Shown in pieces: positions 31,090-39,028 of a stretch of DNA of 43,304 bases. A program made the position numbers and the translations under genes. The stretch spans positions 1-43,304 of the forward strand of contig JAPPOR010000984.1 in assembly GCA_028817905.1 (NCBI GenBank), in the 5' to 3' direction. The stretch comes from Myxococcales bacterium (lineage in GTDB: Bacteria > Myxococcota_A > Polyangia > Polyangiales > JAFGIB01). The notes beneath the pieces were generated by a model. That model did not search any database, was not told the DNA's origin, and was given only the letters and a program-made list of their open reading frames with translations. Position 1 is the first letter of the stretch, and the number at the start of each line of letters is the position of its first letter.

Positions 31090-32802
31090 TCAGAGCTTCA
31101 AGTTGGCCTTTTTGGCTTTGCGCATGCGCCAACGGGCGACGCCGAACAGAGCAAACACACCTGGCAGTGCCAAGGTATTGCCCCACTTATAGGCGTCCCG
31201 CTTCGCATCCCACGCTTCCACCGCGGCTTTGCGCTTCTCGAGCGCGGCCTCGAACTTTTCCTCGTCCTGCTCTTCGTATGCTTGGCGCGCGGTGGCTTCG
31301 GCCTCCTTGACGGTCAGCGGCACGGCAAGCGCGGGCTCCTCGATCGTCTTGGCGCGGATCGCGATCAGGTCGTTGTCGTTTGCCAGCCAGTCGATCACGT
31401 TGTGCGAAAATGCGGGGCCTCCGCCGATCAGGCGTCTCCCCTCCCCGGGTTGTGGAAGGAACTCGTCGCGCATGAAAAACCCGGAGCCCATGACGATCAC
31501 ATGTACGGGCTTTTCGGCGCGTGCGGGCGCTTCGATCTGGTTGGCCTCGTCCTCCGAGCTAGAGCTCGCCACGGCAAAGGCACTTGGCAGCTTGCCCTCC
31601 AGGGCGGCCGCAATGGGAAAGGGGCCTTCGTACCCGGGTACCTGCCAGCGCTCGCGTGACTTCAGGTCGATCGTCTCTCCGCGCATGAGCCAGCTGTTCT
31701 TACTGGAGTTCGCCAGCGTGGTCCGCTTCACCTGCGCATCGTCTTTCAGGCTGTCGTTGAAGGTCAGGGGCGCCGGATAGGGCATGCCCACCTGGTTGAG
31801 GCGGAACATGGCGGGATGCTCGGCCTGCTGCTCGCTGAGTAGCGCGATGGGCACTGGCGGGTAGGGCACGGGGATCGCTATCCCAAACTGGGTGGGCAAG
31901 CGGGCCCGACCGCACTGTGCGTCTGCCACGATCGTGTCGTCGATCGCTATGCCCCATTTTTCAAGCAGCGTATTGATACCCGAATCCTGTGGCGTGGCCG
32001 TGGGTGCTCCGGTCGAGACGTCGACCTTCAGGGTACCGCCGAACACGCCGAGCGAACCGCCACGCATGACGTATTGGTCGATATAGCGTAGCTCCGTTTC
32101 GCTGAGAGCCGATTCCGGGTGCATGATCAGGAGCGCTTTGAGTTCCTTGTCGATCTCCTTGTCGGCGGCGACCTCTACGATCTCGTAGGTACGCAGGATC
32201 GTCTTCAAGGTGGTGAGCCCCTCCGTCAAGGTTGGGCCCTCGTGGCCTTTGAGGATGCCGATCTTGACCTTCTCCCCAGTCAACTCCTTGATCGTCTGGG
32301 TGATCTCGTACTCGAGTCCAGCGGTTCCGTCGATGCGCGGAATTGCCTTGGTCTCGCCCAGGTAGTGGAACGACACGCCACGGTAGCTCTCCTGCACGCT
32401 GAAGCTGTCTGCCTTGAGCACCTGGTCTTGGACGCGCTGGACCCCGTCGCGCTCGGCTGCCTGCTTGTCTTCGTCCTCTTCGGGGTGAATGAAGCGAACG
32501 CTGACCTTACCGCCGGACGCGTCGCGATATTCGGCCAACAGGTCGCGCACATAGCGCTCGGTCGATGCGTACTGCGGCGGCACCTCCTTGCTGAAGTACG
32601 CGCGGATCTCCATTTGGTCGCCCAGGCTGGCAGCCAGTCGCCGCGAACCTGTCGATAGGGAAAAGAGCTCGTTCTCCGTAGCGTCCAAGCGGCCGTTTAC
32701 AAATACCCCCAGGCCGTTCAGCGCTACTACAATGCCTGCCAGCACGAGCAGGAAGAACAACGATTCGTTTGCCGCTTTGGCCTGCCTCTTCTGGATAGCC
32801 AT
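31090..32802 (-). CDS. GldG-family ABC transporter auxiliary protein
   Basis: This 570-residue protein has a membrane anchor at about 17-36, a large extracytoplasmic domain and a second membrane segment near the C-terminus (about 542-560) before a Lys/Arg tail. The start of the soluble part (NGRLDATENELFSLSTGSRR) and KVKIGILKGHEGPTLTEGL match the GldG/auxiliary ABC family. In Bacteroidetes GldG works with GldA and GldF in gliding; in other phyla its cargo is unknown. It lies three bases after the permease stop. Confidence 0.82.
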   Translation of the reverse strand: MAIQKRQAKAANESLFFLLVLAGIVVALNGLGVFVNGRLDATENELFSLSTGSRRLAASLGDQMEIRAYFSKEVPPQYASTERYVRDLLAEYRDASGGKVSVRFIHPEEDEDKQAAERDGVQRVQDQVLKADSFSVQESYRGVSFHYLGETKAIPRIDGTAGLEYEITQTIKELTGEKVKIGILKGHEGPTLTEGLTTLKTILRTYEIVEVAADKEIDKELKALLIMHPESALSETELRYIDQYVMRGGSLGVFGGTLKVDVSTGAPTATPQDSGINTLLEKWGIAIDDTIVADAQCGRARLPTQFGIAIPVPYPPVPIALLSEQQAEHPAMFRLNQVGMPYPAPLTFNDSLKDDAQVKRTTLANSSKNSWLMRGETIDLKSRERWQVPGYEGPFPIAAALEGKLPSAFAVASSSSEDEANQIEAPARAEKPVHVIVMGSGFFMRDEFLPQPGEGRRLIGGGPAFSHNVIDWLANDNDLIAIRAKTIEEPALAVPLTVKEAEATARQAYEEQDEEKFEAALEKRKAAVEAWDAKRDAYKWGNTLALPGVFALFGVARWRMRKAKKANLKL

Positions 32803-32805
32803 CGT

Positions 32806-33516
32806 TCAGCTCCACCGGCGGCTCTCGAGCGATCGGAAGGCCATCGCCAGGGCGAGTCCGATCACCGAGAGGAAATAGAAGACGTTGCGGGTATCGATAA
32901 CCCCGCGCACAAGGTTGCGGAAGTGGTAGTCGAATGAGATCCACTCGATGATGCCCGCAGCTTGCTGGGGAATGAACGGCAGGAAGCGCGAGACGATCCA
33001 CAGCGCGAAGCACATCATGCCTGCCACGAAGAACGCGATCAGTTGGTTGTCCGTCCAGCTCGACGCCAGTACTCCGATGGCCAACATGGCCGACCCCTGC
33101 AGCAGCAGGGCCAGGTAGCCGGTCAGGATTGGGCCCCAGTCGATTGTGCCCAAGGTGCTCACGCTCAACGGATAGGCGACCGTCAGAAGCAGCAGCACCG
33201 ACAGCAAGCTCAGGGCGCCCAAGAACTTTCCGAGGATCACCTCGGAATCGCGTACGGGCATTGTGAGCAGCACCTCGATGGTTCCGGTACGCTTCTCTTC
33301 AGAGAGCAGCCCCATCGTCATGGCTGGCGCTGTCGGCAGCAACAGGACGCTCATGAGGTCGAACATGCCGCGCACACTGGCGCGGTTTGCCAGGAAGAAC
33401 GGGCTCCAGAAGAAGAACCCGAGCAGCAGGAGGAACAGGCAAACGACAATGTATGCAGCGGGGCTGTTGAAATAGCCCCTGAATTCGCGTTTTGCGATGG
33501 TGAGGGTGCGGTCCAT
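32806..33516 (-). CDS. ABC-2 type transporter permease (GldF-like)
   Basis: The 236-residue protein has six predicted membrane helices, opening with a cytoplasmic REFRGYFNSPAAYIV followed by a long hydrophobic helix. EEKRTGTIEVLLTMPV is the conserved cytoplasmic coupling segment of ABC-2 permeases. It sits between the ATPase and GldG-like genes, giving the order ATPase-permease-GldG of known exporters. The 66-base gap to the upstream ATPase gene is the longest in the operon. Confidence 0.88.
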   Translation of the reverse strand: MDRTLTIAKREFRGYFNSPAAYIVVCLFLLLLGFFFWSPFFLANRASVRGMFDLMSVLLLPTAPAMTMGLLSEEKRTGTIEVLLTMPVRDSEVILGKFLGALSLLSVLLLLTVAYPLSVSTLGTIDWGPILTGYLALLLQGSAMLAIGVLASSWTDNQLIAFFVAGMMCFALWIVSRFLPFIPQQAAGIIEWISFDYHFRNLVRGVIDTRNVFYFLSVIGLALAMAFRSLESRRWS

Positions 33517-33582
33517 GATGACTTCCTTGTGCGGGTCCTAGCCGGAGATCGAACCGACCGATAGCGGCCGGCAGGCGAGTGC

Positions 33583-34575
33583 CTATTCCGCGGCGGCGTC
33601 GTGGGCTTCGGGGTCAGGGGATTCCGTAGTCGTGAGATCGCGGAAGACCTGCTCGAGGTTCTGGCCTTCGCGGTGCAGGTCGAGCAGCGTGTATCCATTG
33701 TCTACAGCTGCCTTGAACACGGGCGCGCGCAGGTCTTCGTCGGTGGTGGGCAGGAGTTCGAAAGAGAGCTCGTCCTCGGCCTCCGCTGCCAGCGACCGCA
33801 CCCGCTGGACACCCGAGATCTTTTCCAACGCTGCGCATCCGCTGGTCTCGCTCAGCCCGTTGCTCTTCTGGACCGTCACGAGATAGCGGCGTTTGCCCGC
33901 GCGCTCGGATAGGCCGGCGGGGGTGTCATCAGCGACGATCCGTCCTTTGGAGATGATCAATACCCGATCGCAGGCGACCTGGACCTCCGCCAAGTTGTGA
34001 GTCGATAGAATGACCGTGCGTTCGCGGCCGATTTCCTTGATCAGGTCGCGGATCTCAACCGCCTGGTTGGGATCGAGTCCACTCATCGGCTCGTCCAGGA
34101 TCAAGATCGGAGGCTCGTGCAGCAGGGCTTGCGCGAGGCCGACTCGCTGCTTGTAGCCCTTTGAGAGGGTCTGGATACCCTTCGCGAACACGCCTTCGAG
34201 GCCGGTCTCTTCGACGACCTTCTTGACCTGCTTGCGCTGTTCAGCTCCGTTGAGGCCGCGCATCTCGGCCACAAACTGCAGGTACTCGAGCACCAGCATA
34301 TCGTGGTACAGGGCAGTGCTTTCAGGGAGGTAGCCGATAGACTTCCGCACTCCCAGCGAGTCGTCGAAGATGTCGCAGCCGTTGACCTTGGCGGTGCCCT
34401 CGGTCGGGGCGGTGAAGCAGGTCAGGATCTTCATCGTCGTGGACTTGCCTGCACCGTTAGGCCCCAGGAAGCCGAGCACCTCACCGCGGCGAACCTCCAT
34501 GCTGACCTTGTCCAGCGCTAGGGAATCGTCGTACCGCTTGCTGAGGTCCAGAGCCTCAATCATCACCTCACTCAT
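33583..34575 (-). CDS. ABC transporter ATP-binding protein (GldA-like)
   Basis: I start at ATG 34575, nine bases after GGGAGA, giving 330 residues; the longer frame to 34665 has no supporting site. Walker A GPNGAGKS is at 38-45, the signature LSKGYKQR at 137-144, Walker B ILILDEP at 157-163 and the switch His at 193. The extra C-terminal domain (about 225-330) is typical of drug-export/GldA-type ATPases. It is the first gene of the four-gene operon and should power the permease. Confidence 0.93.
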   Translation of the reverse strand: MSEVMIEALDLSKRYDDSLALDKVSMEVRRGEVLGFLGPNGAGKSTTMKILTCFTAPTEGTAKVNGCDIFDDSLGVRKSIGYLPESTALYHDMLVLEYLQFVAEMRGLNGAEQRKQVKKVVEETGLEGVFAKGIQTLSKGYKQRVGLAQALLHEPPILILDEPMSGLDPNQAVEIRDLIKEIGRERTVILSTHNLAEVQVACDRVLIISKGRIVADDTPAGLSERAGKRRYLVTVQKSNGLSETSGCAALEKISGVQRVRSLAAEAEDELSFELLPTTDEDLRAPVFKAAVDNGYTLLDLHREGQNLEQVFRDLTTTESPDPEAHDAAAE

Positions 34576-34897
34576 GTCCAAACTCTCCCGTTGAGCACCC
34601 GCGCGCTTGGGGGTGCGTCCCTCCGCCGGTGCCAGACAGCGGCCGGCGATGGTAGTCGCCGCCATGAACCAGTCAAGCGCATCGACCGCCCCGCTTAACT
34701 CCCGATCGCCCGAGTTATTCCCTGAAATCGGCTAGGGCGCCGAACAGGTTCGGACGCCCGCGATATTCCACGCCTTCTTCGGCCCTGCATCGAGCCAGGC
34801 CACACGAATGGTGAGTGGCCGCGAGGTAGCGACGCACATCGCGATAAGCCATCGAACTTACACACATTTAAAACTGCTCAACCGTCTAGGATTCCTG
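34576..34897. other. Spacer upstream of the ABC operon
   Basis: No gene is supported in these 322 bases. A strong hairpin lies at 34735-34759 (listed separately). An unusually AT-rich patch at about 34845-34915 stands out from the surrounding GC-rich sequence and could carry the ABC operon promoter, although I could not fit a convincing -35/-10 pair. Confidence 0.35.
34735..34759. terminator. Hairpin downstream of the extensin-like gene
   Basis: GGGCG CCGAA, loop CAGG, then TTCGG A CGCCC gives ten base pairs with one bulged A. It lies about 140 bases past the end of the minus-strand extensin-like gene and upstream of the ABC operon, a sensible place for a terminator. There is no U-tract, so a role in mRNA stability is equally possible. 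Confidence 0.4.
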
Positions 34898-35635
34898 TTA
34901 CTGAATGTACGTCCAGTCTTTCGACGGGCGAAATTCGAGATGAACGTGGTTCTGGTGGGCGGCATCGTGATGTGGCGTGAGCACTACCTGGAAGAGCCCG
35001 GCCGTCACGGCTTCGCAGACGACCCCTCGCAGCACGCGACCCGCCCAGGCTTCGTCGTGGCGCATGGGGCAGGGCTCGCCGCCGCGCTGACGCTCCTCCC
35101 AGTCGGTCAGAACGTCCAGGATGGCGCCGTTGCGCATGTGCAGGCGGGCCAGGTCGATAGCGAGCGCGTGGGCATGCCCACTCACCTTCCCGCTACCCCG
35201 GATGCGCGCTCCCGGCCGATACACCGAATAGTGCTCCATGCCGGCCACACCTGCGCGGCGCAAGGTGCCCGACCAGTGGAGAATGCGCAGCGCCAGCCGG
35301 CAATCTAGAATCGAATGCACCCGGCTTCTGTTTCGGGGCGCTACCCAGACTCCGCCGATGGCGCTGGCTAGCCGGATCGGCATCTTCACGCCCGCGGCCC
35401 GGCGCCGGTCGACCAGCTCGAACGTGACGCCGCCGCGCCACAACCGGTCGTAGCAGGCGCGCGCCTCGGGGGGCAGGTCCAGCCCCTCGGCTGCCGGGTT
35501 CGGTGCGACGTGTGGAGCAGGCAGGGCGGCGCGCCCGTGCCCGTGGGCAGATCGTCGCGCCGACGGCTCTGCGTTCGCAGTAGCGCACGCGGTCAGCAGC
35601 GCCGCAACGCTGGCAAGTCGGGACAAACGCACCAT
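34898..35635 (-). CDS. Extensin-like domain lipoprotein
   Basis: From ATG 35635 the protein has 245 residues with a lipoprotein signal ending LLTAC (Cys17); GTG 35644 is an alternative start. The C-terminal half matches the bacterial extensin-like family: CRLALRILHW, then SGHAHALAIDLARL and HHDAAHQNHVHLEFRP. The H...D and HxH pattern suggests a metal site as in LAS-type peptidases that cut peptidoglycan or peptides. Activity and substrate are not shown. A copy of the dispersed repeat lies 53 bases upstream. Confidence 0.75.
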   Translation of the reverse strand: MVRLSRLASVAALLTACATANAEPSARRSAHGHGRAALPAPHVAPNPAAEGLDLPPEARACYDRLWRGGVTFELVDRRRAAGVKMPIRLASAIGGVWVAPRNRSRVHSILDCRLALRILHWSGTLRRAGVAGMEHYSVYRPGARIRGSGKVSGHAHALAIDLARLHMRNGAILDVLTDWEERQRGGEPCPMRHDEAWAGRVLRGVVCEAVTAGLFQVVLTPHHDAAHQNHVHLEFRPSKDWTYIQ

Positions 35636-35688
35636 CTGGACCACATGCCCACAGCCGTTGGCTTCGTCAAATAAGTGGAGCCCCGTTG

Positions 35689-35771
35689 GCGACCTTGAGG
35701 CAGTGTTTCGTGGGCGCTTGCGTCAAGTTTGATCGCGTTGCCTCGAATGGGATGCGTCGGGACAAGGTCGC
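35689..35771. repeat. Dispersed 83-bp inverted-repeat element, copy 2
   Basis: This begins GCGACCTTG and ends CAAGGTCGC, as in copy 1 but in the opposite orientation. The centre GCGTCAAGTTTGATCGC is itself nearly palindromic, so the element can fold both at its ends and in its middle. It lies 59 bases downstream of the DyP peroxidase gene and upstream of the extensin-like gene. Confidence 0.85.
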
Positions 35772-35830
35772 TAGGTCGCACGCCTCGTTAGGCAGGCGCG
35801 CCAAAATGGTGCTGGGCGAAGCCCCGTTGG

Positions 35831-37435
35831 CTATGTTGGATCGACCATCCCCTCGCCGATCAAGCGCAGCGCCGTGATGCTCGGCACAAAGAAATACTCT
35901 CCGCCGCGGGTCTCGACGAAGCGTGGCATGCCTCCACACAGGAACGGGGGCCTACCGCCGCCGGGTTCGGCCTCAATCGTCATGCGACCATCGCCCTTGC
36001 CTTCTGGGGTAGTCCCATGGTTTCCGATGATCGGGTCCCTGTCATTTCCGAGCCGGAAGTCGTTCCCGTAGTTCACCCATTGCTGCTGCACGAACTCGAA
36101 CTGACGACGAATGTTGGCCCCCAACGCCATGAAGACGATCCCGTGCTCGCCGGTATCGTCTTGGGGGTCTACGACCGAGCCGTATGGTAGCCCCCTGCGC
36201 AAGATCCGGCGTCGATTGGTCAGCGCCCCACGGGTATCGAAGGCGAACGCCTCGCCGAACTCGAGCGACCCGCGTGGGTTGGTGCGCCGAATATGAGCGC
36301 CCACCGGGCAACCCGCGCCTGGCAGGTCCTTGGAGTAGTCGAACGCGACGAACTTGGCGTTCAGTTGGGCGAACGCAGCCTTCGCCTCTTCGCGGGCCGG
36401 GCCCTTGGGAGTCTGTTGGATCTTCAGCTTGGCAGCCATCCATTGCTGCGCGAACGCTTCGGCTTCGGCTTCCGTTGGGAACGTCGTTACCGGAGCACCG
36501 TTGCGCCATCGACCCGCGAATTTTGCCGCCAGCGCTTCCTTGCCACCTGGGTACTCCGTGCCGACCGCGTCGAGGTACCGGTTGAAGGAGCCGACATTCT
36601 GATGGAGCTTTCGATACACCATGTAGGTGCCGTTGCGGCCCAGCAGAGGCGGCATGGGCGCTTCGGGGAATTCCTGCGCCTCGTCCTTGTAGCCGAGCAG
36701 GAACTCGCCGGTTTCCAGGGGCTCCCAGCCCGCCCGCGTGGTGGCGTCTCGGCGCGTGACCTTGCCCCCCCCAAGGACGTTTTCGGGGTGTTCCCCGGTG
36801 CCCTTGAAGTATGGATTGCCGATCCCGTCGGTGTACCCAAAGTGCTCCTTGGGGGTCGGCTTGCCATCGATCTCGATCGCCGAAGCTGCCTGGTAGGGCA
36901 TGTCGTTTCGCCCTTCCGGATCGCGATGTCCCGTGAGGCAGCGAACGCCTGCTCGGTAGCGCCCGGTGATATCCGTAACGAAAGCGTAGGCTGTCTCGAT
37001 CGCGTCCCGGGAAACCCCATTTATCGTGATCAGTACGTGGATGCGGTGCGGCTTCCGCCATACCGGGTCCCAACGCTCGGGACCGCTTGGGCCATCATCG
37101 CCGAGGATTGCGCCGCGCCCTCGCATGCCCGTGGCGAACTCTGGCGAGAACGTGAGCAGAGATGCTTGAGGCAGCCCGAGCATGCGCAGACCCGCGAAGG
37201 TCAGGGCGACGTTCAACGTGGACTCCGGACGCTCTTCGGTGCTCCCGCGACCCCACGGCGCTGAGGTGGTGACACGCTCGGCAAGCGTGGCGATGAACCC
37301 TCTTCCTGCCTGGCCATCCGTAATCTCGAACAGCACGTAGCGCGCGTGCGAGTAGTCGTATCGACTGTAGGCCTTGACGATATTGCCTTGAATATCGTGA
37401 AGGTCGAGCGTCACAGGGCTTCCGGGTGTGCTCAT
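35831..37435 (-). CDS. DyP-type heme peroxidase
   Basis: ATG 37435 overlaps the stop of the upstream gene by four bases (ATGA), giving 534 residues; the open frame runs on to 37990, but that part is a shadow. FGYTDG at 199-204 is the DyP GxxDG motif with catalytic Asp203, His381 in VGAHIRRTNPR is the proximal heme ligand, and NRRRILRRG near 407 supplies the distal Arg. The long form resembles large DyPs. No signal peptide was seen, so it is probably cytoplasmic. It should oxidise dyes, phenolics or other donors with hydrogen peroxide; the natural substrate is unknown. Confidence 0.92.
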   Translation of the reverse strand: MSTPGSPVTLDLHDIQGNIVKAYSRYDYSHARYVLFEITDGQAGRGFIATLAERVTTSAPWGRGSTEERPESTLNVALTFAGLRMLGLPQASLLTFSPEFATGMRGRGAILGDDGPSGPERWDPVWRKPHRIHVLITINGVSRDAIETAYAFVTDITGRYRAGVRCLTGHRDPEGRNDMPYQAASAIEIDGKPTPKEHFGYTDGIGNPYFKGTGEHPENVLGGGKVTRRDATTRAGWEPLETGEFLLGYKDEAQEFPEAPMPPLLGRNGTYMVYRKLHQNVGSFNRYLDAVGTEYPGGKEALAAKFAGRWRNGAPVTTFPTEAEAEAFAQQWMAAKLKIQQTPKGPAREEAKAAFAQLNAKFVAFDYSKDLPGAGCPVGAHIRRTNPRGSLEFGEAFAFDTRGALTNRRRILRRGLPYGSVVDPQDDTGEHGIVFMALGANIRRQFEFVQQQWVNYGNDFRLGNDRDPIIGNHGTTPEGKGDGRMTIEAEPGGGRPPFLCGGMPRFVETRGGEYFFVPSITALRLIGEGMVDPT

Positions 37436-38148
37436 CGGCTTGCTCCGGTTGGTACGCTGCGCAGGTATTGGGGTGGCGGGTTCGGGTCGATTACGGCGTC
37501 GTCTAGGGTGCGGGCTCCCGGCTTCCAGGTTGGGCCCGACAGATCGTGGGGTCGCGTTCGCGTGAGAAACTGCCCGAAGGCGGCTTGCAGTTCGGCGCCC
37601 TTCTTGCCCTGATGCTCGAACGCAAAGCGTGAGAACTCCTGCTTCAGATAGAGGTTCTTGAGTTGTTCCGCGAGCGGCTCGTCGGTGGAGCCGTTGAAGT
37701 AGAGGGTGTTCTCCACCTGGCACCGCTTCACATACCTGACAAACGCATCCGATGAAGAAACGGTGTCGAAGCCCACACAGTGCTCCCACAGGCTGCGCAC
37801 CGTAGGTTCGGCATGCTCCCACATTCCTTCCAGGTAGCGCCTGAGCCCCTCTTCGCTCTTCTTTCCTGCGTGTAGGTCTGCGACGAACACCAGGTAGCTC
37901 GAGCGTAGGCGGTCGAGCTTGGCCGGATCGCCCTGGTAGGCGACGTTGTCGAGGACGAGAAACCGACAAAGATAGGTGTTGGGCACGCACGCCATCGGGC
38001 TCTCCGCCGCCTCATTCAGGTCCTGCAGCAGGTCGCGCGTCCGGGCGGCGAACGATCGCGCGGGCTTGCCCGGTTGTGGGGCTTCCGCACCGTGCTTGAT
38101 GGGGCACAGGGCCGTCAGCCCATAGGCGCGGCCGGCTTCATTCGGCAT
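37432..38148 (-). CDS. DyP-operon partner protein 1, function unknown
   Basis: This 238-residue protein matches no family I can name. It starts MPNEAGRAYGLTALCPIKHG, very like its upstream neighbour (MPNIAGKAF...TPIE). Further shared landmarks are a Y..R[FW] block (59-67 here), a L...YL.F stretch, a W near 121, and FVRYVKRCQV at 136-145 against FHRYVEHNEV. The two are therefore diverged paralogues. It has no signal peptide or membrane segment. The start overlaps the upstream gene by 11 bases and the stop overlaps the DyP start by four, so all three are translationally coupled. Confidence 0.75.
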   Translation of the reverse strand: MPNEAGRAYGLTALCPIKHGAEAPQPGKPARSFAARTRDLLQDLNEAAESPMACVPNTYLCRFLVLDNVAYQGDPAKLDRLRSSYLVFVADLHAGKKSEEGLRRYLEGMWEHAEPTVRSLWEHCVGFDTVSSSDAFVRYVKRCQVENTLYFNGSTDEPLAEQLKNLYLKQEFSRFAFEHQGKKGAELQAAFGQFLTRTRPHDLSGPTWKPGARTLDDAVIDPNPPPQYLRSVPTGASR

Positions 38149-38845
38149 GACTGCCTCCCATCATCGCTGGGGCGCGCCCGGAATCCTGCTCGTCACCGGC
38201 CTCGGCATCTTGCCGCATACGCTCCTCGACGGCGGCATTGGCCAAGCTGACGATCGGTGTGGGCGCCATTTGGCTCAGGTCGGCCTGCAGTTCGTTCAAC
38301 AGCTCATTGTACGCTTGCTCAAAGGCGGCGGCCTCCATGTCCTTGGTCCGGCTGGCGAAGCTGGTCAGGGCCTGCTTCACCCTTTGTGCCGACTTCACGT
38401 CGTTGGAGGCTGCCATGGGATAGGCGCTGTAGTAGTGAGAGGTCCAGACCTCATTGTGTTCGACGTAGCGGTGGAAGGGCTGTTCTGGGACCGCCTTCGG
38501 CCAGCCTACGTTGCGGAACCAGAGCAGGTTGAGTCCCGAGGGGATCGCTACCGAAAACGAGTCGACATACTGCGCCCAGCTTCCGTTGAAGTTGCTGAAG
38601 AAGAGCTGATAGGCGTAGTGCAGCTTCTCCTTTGGCTGCGACTCGTCCAGTCTCGGCCACTCAGTGGGTTGGACGATCGCCCAGCGCGCATAGTGGATCA
38701 TCGACAGCGTGACCAGGCCGCGCAGGGAGAAGCTCAAGATCGGTTGCCGGATCGCCCAAAACTGGATCTTGTTGAACGCCGCCTGCCAGCGCTCGATCGG
38801 CGTGATCAAGTTCATGGCGAAGGCCTTACCAGCGATGTTTGGCAT
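38138..38845 (-). CDS. DyP-operon partner protein 2, function unknown
   Basis: First gene of the DyP unit, 235 residues, function unknown. A G-rich ribosome-binding site (AAGGGGGG) precedes ATG 38845. Landmarks are MPNIAGKAF at the N-terminus, IHYARWAIV at 50-58, YQLFFSNFNGSW at 79-90, IPSGLNLLWFRNVGWP near 101-116, and FHRYVEHNEV at 124-133. Conserved His, Arg, Trp and Tyr residues suggest a ligand- or lipid-binding fold or an enzyme active site, which is speculation. A hydrophobic stretch at about 38-52 is too short for a confident membrane segment. Confidence 0.75.
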   Translation of the reverse strand: MPNIAGKAFAMNLITPIERWQAAFNKIQFWAIRQPILSFSLRGLVTLSMIHYARWAIVQPTEWPRLDESQPKEKLHYAYQLFFSNFNGSWAQYVDSFSVAIPSGLNLLWFRNVGWPKAVPEQPFHRYVEHNEVWTSHYYSAYPMAASNDVKSAQRVKQALTSFASRTKDMEAAAFEQAYNELLNELQADLSQMAPTPIVSLANAAVEERMRQDAEAGDEQDSGRAPAMMGGSHAE

Positions 38846-39028
38846 GTTCCCCCCTTCTCAAGATAAGTTGGCCGTCAGGTCGGGCCGAAGCCACGTCCCA
38901 TCACCGCCGGATGTGATCCGGTCAGCACCATAGAGCCCCAGTTTGGTGCACGAGAGCGTGGCACGAGGCGACCGGCTTGGATAGCCGGGATCACCCCGAT
39001 GGACTTTTTTTTCTGCTCGCGACGATAT
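38846..39028. other. Leader of the DyP operon, with plus-strand hairpin and T8 run
   Basis: These 183 bases should contain the DyP operon promoter. A perfect hairpin CCGGCT TGGAT AGCCGG lies at 38972-38988 and a T8 run at 39005-39012. Together they look like a plus-strand terminator, but the 16-base gap between them is too long, and both flanking genes run on the minus strand. A short alternative stem CGGG/CCCG (38986-38998) lies closer to the T run. Confidence 0.35.

Noticed and set aside
37436-37990. 185-codon N-terminal extension of the DyP frame
   Set aside because: It lies wholly within the upstream partner gene, has Arg/Pro-rich shadow composition, and the DyP domain begins at ATG 37435 with an ATGA overlap.
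39005-39012. T8 run as the terminator of a flanking gene
   Set aside because: Both flanking genes run on the opposite strand, and the good hairpin is 16 bases away.
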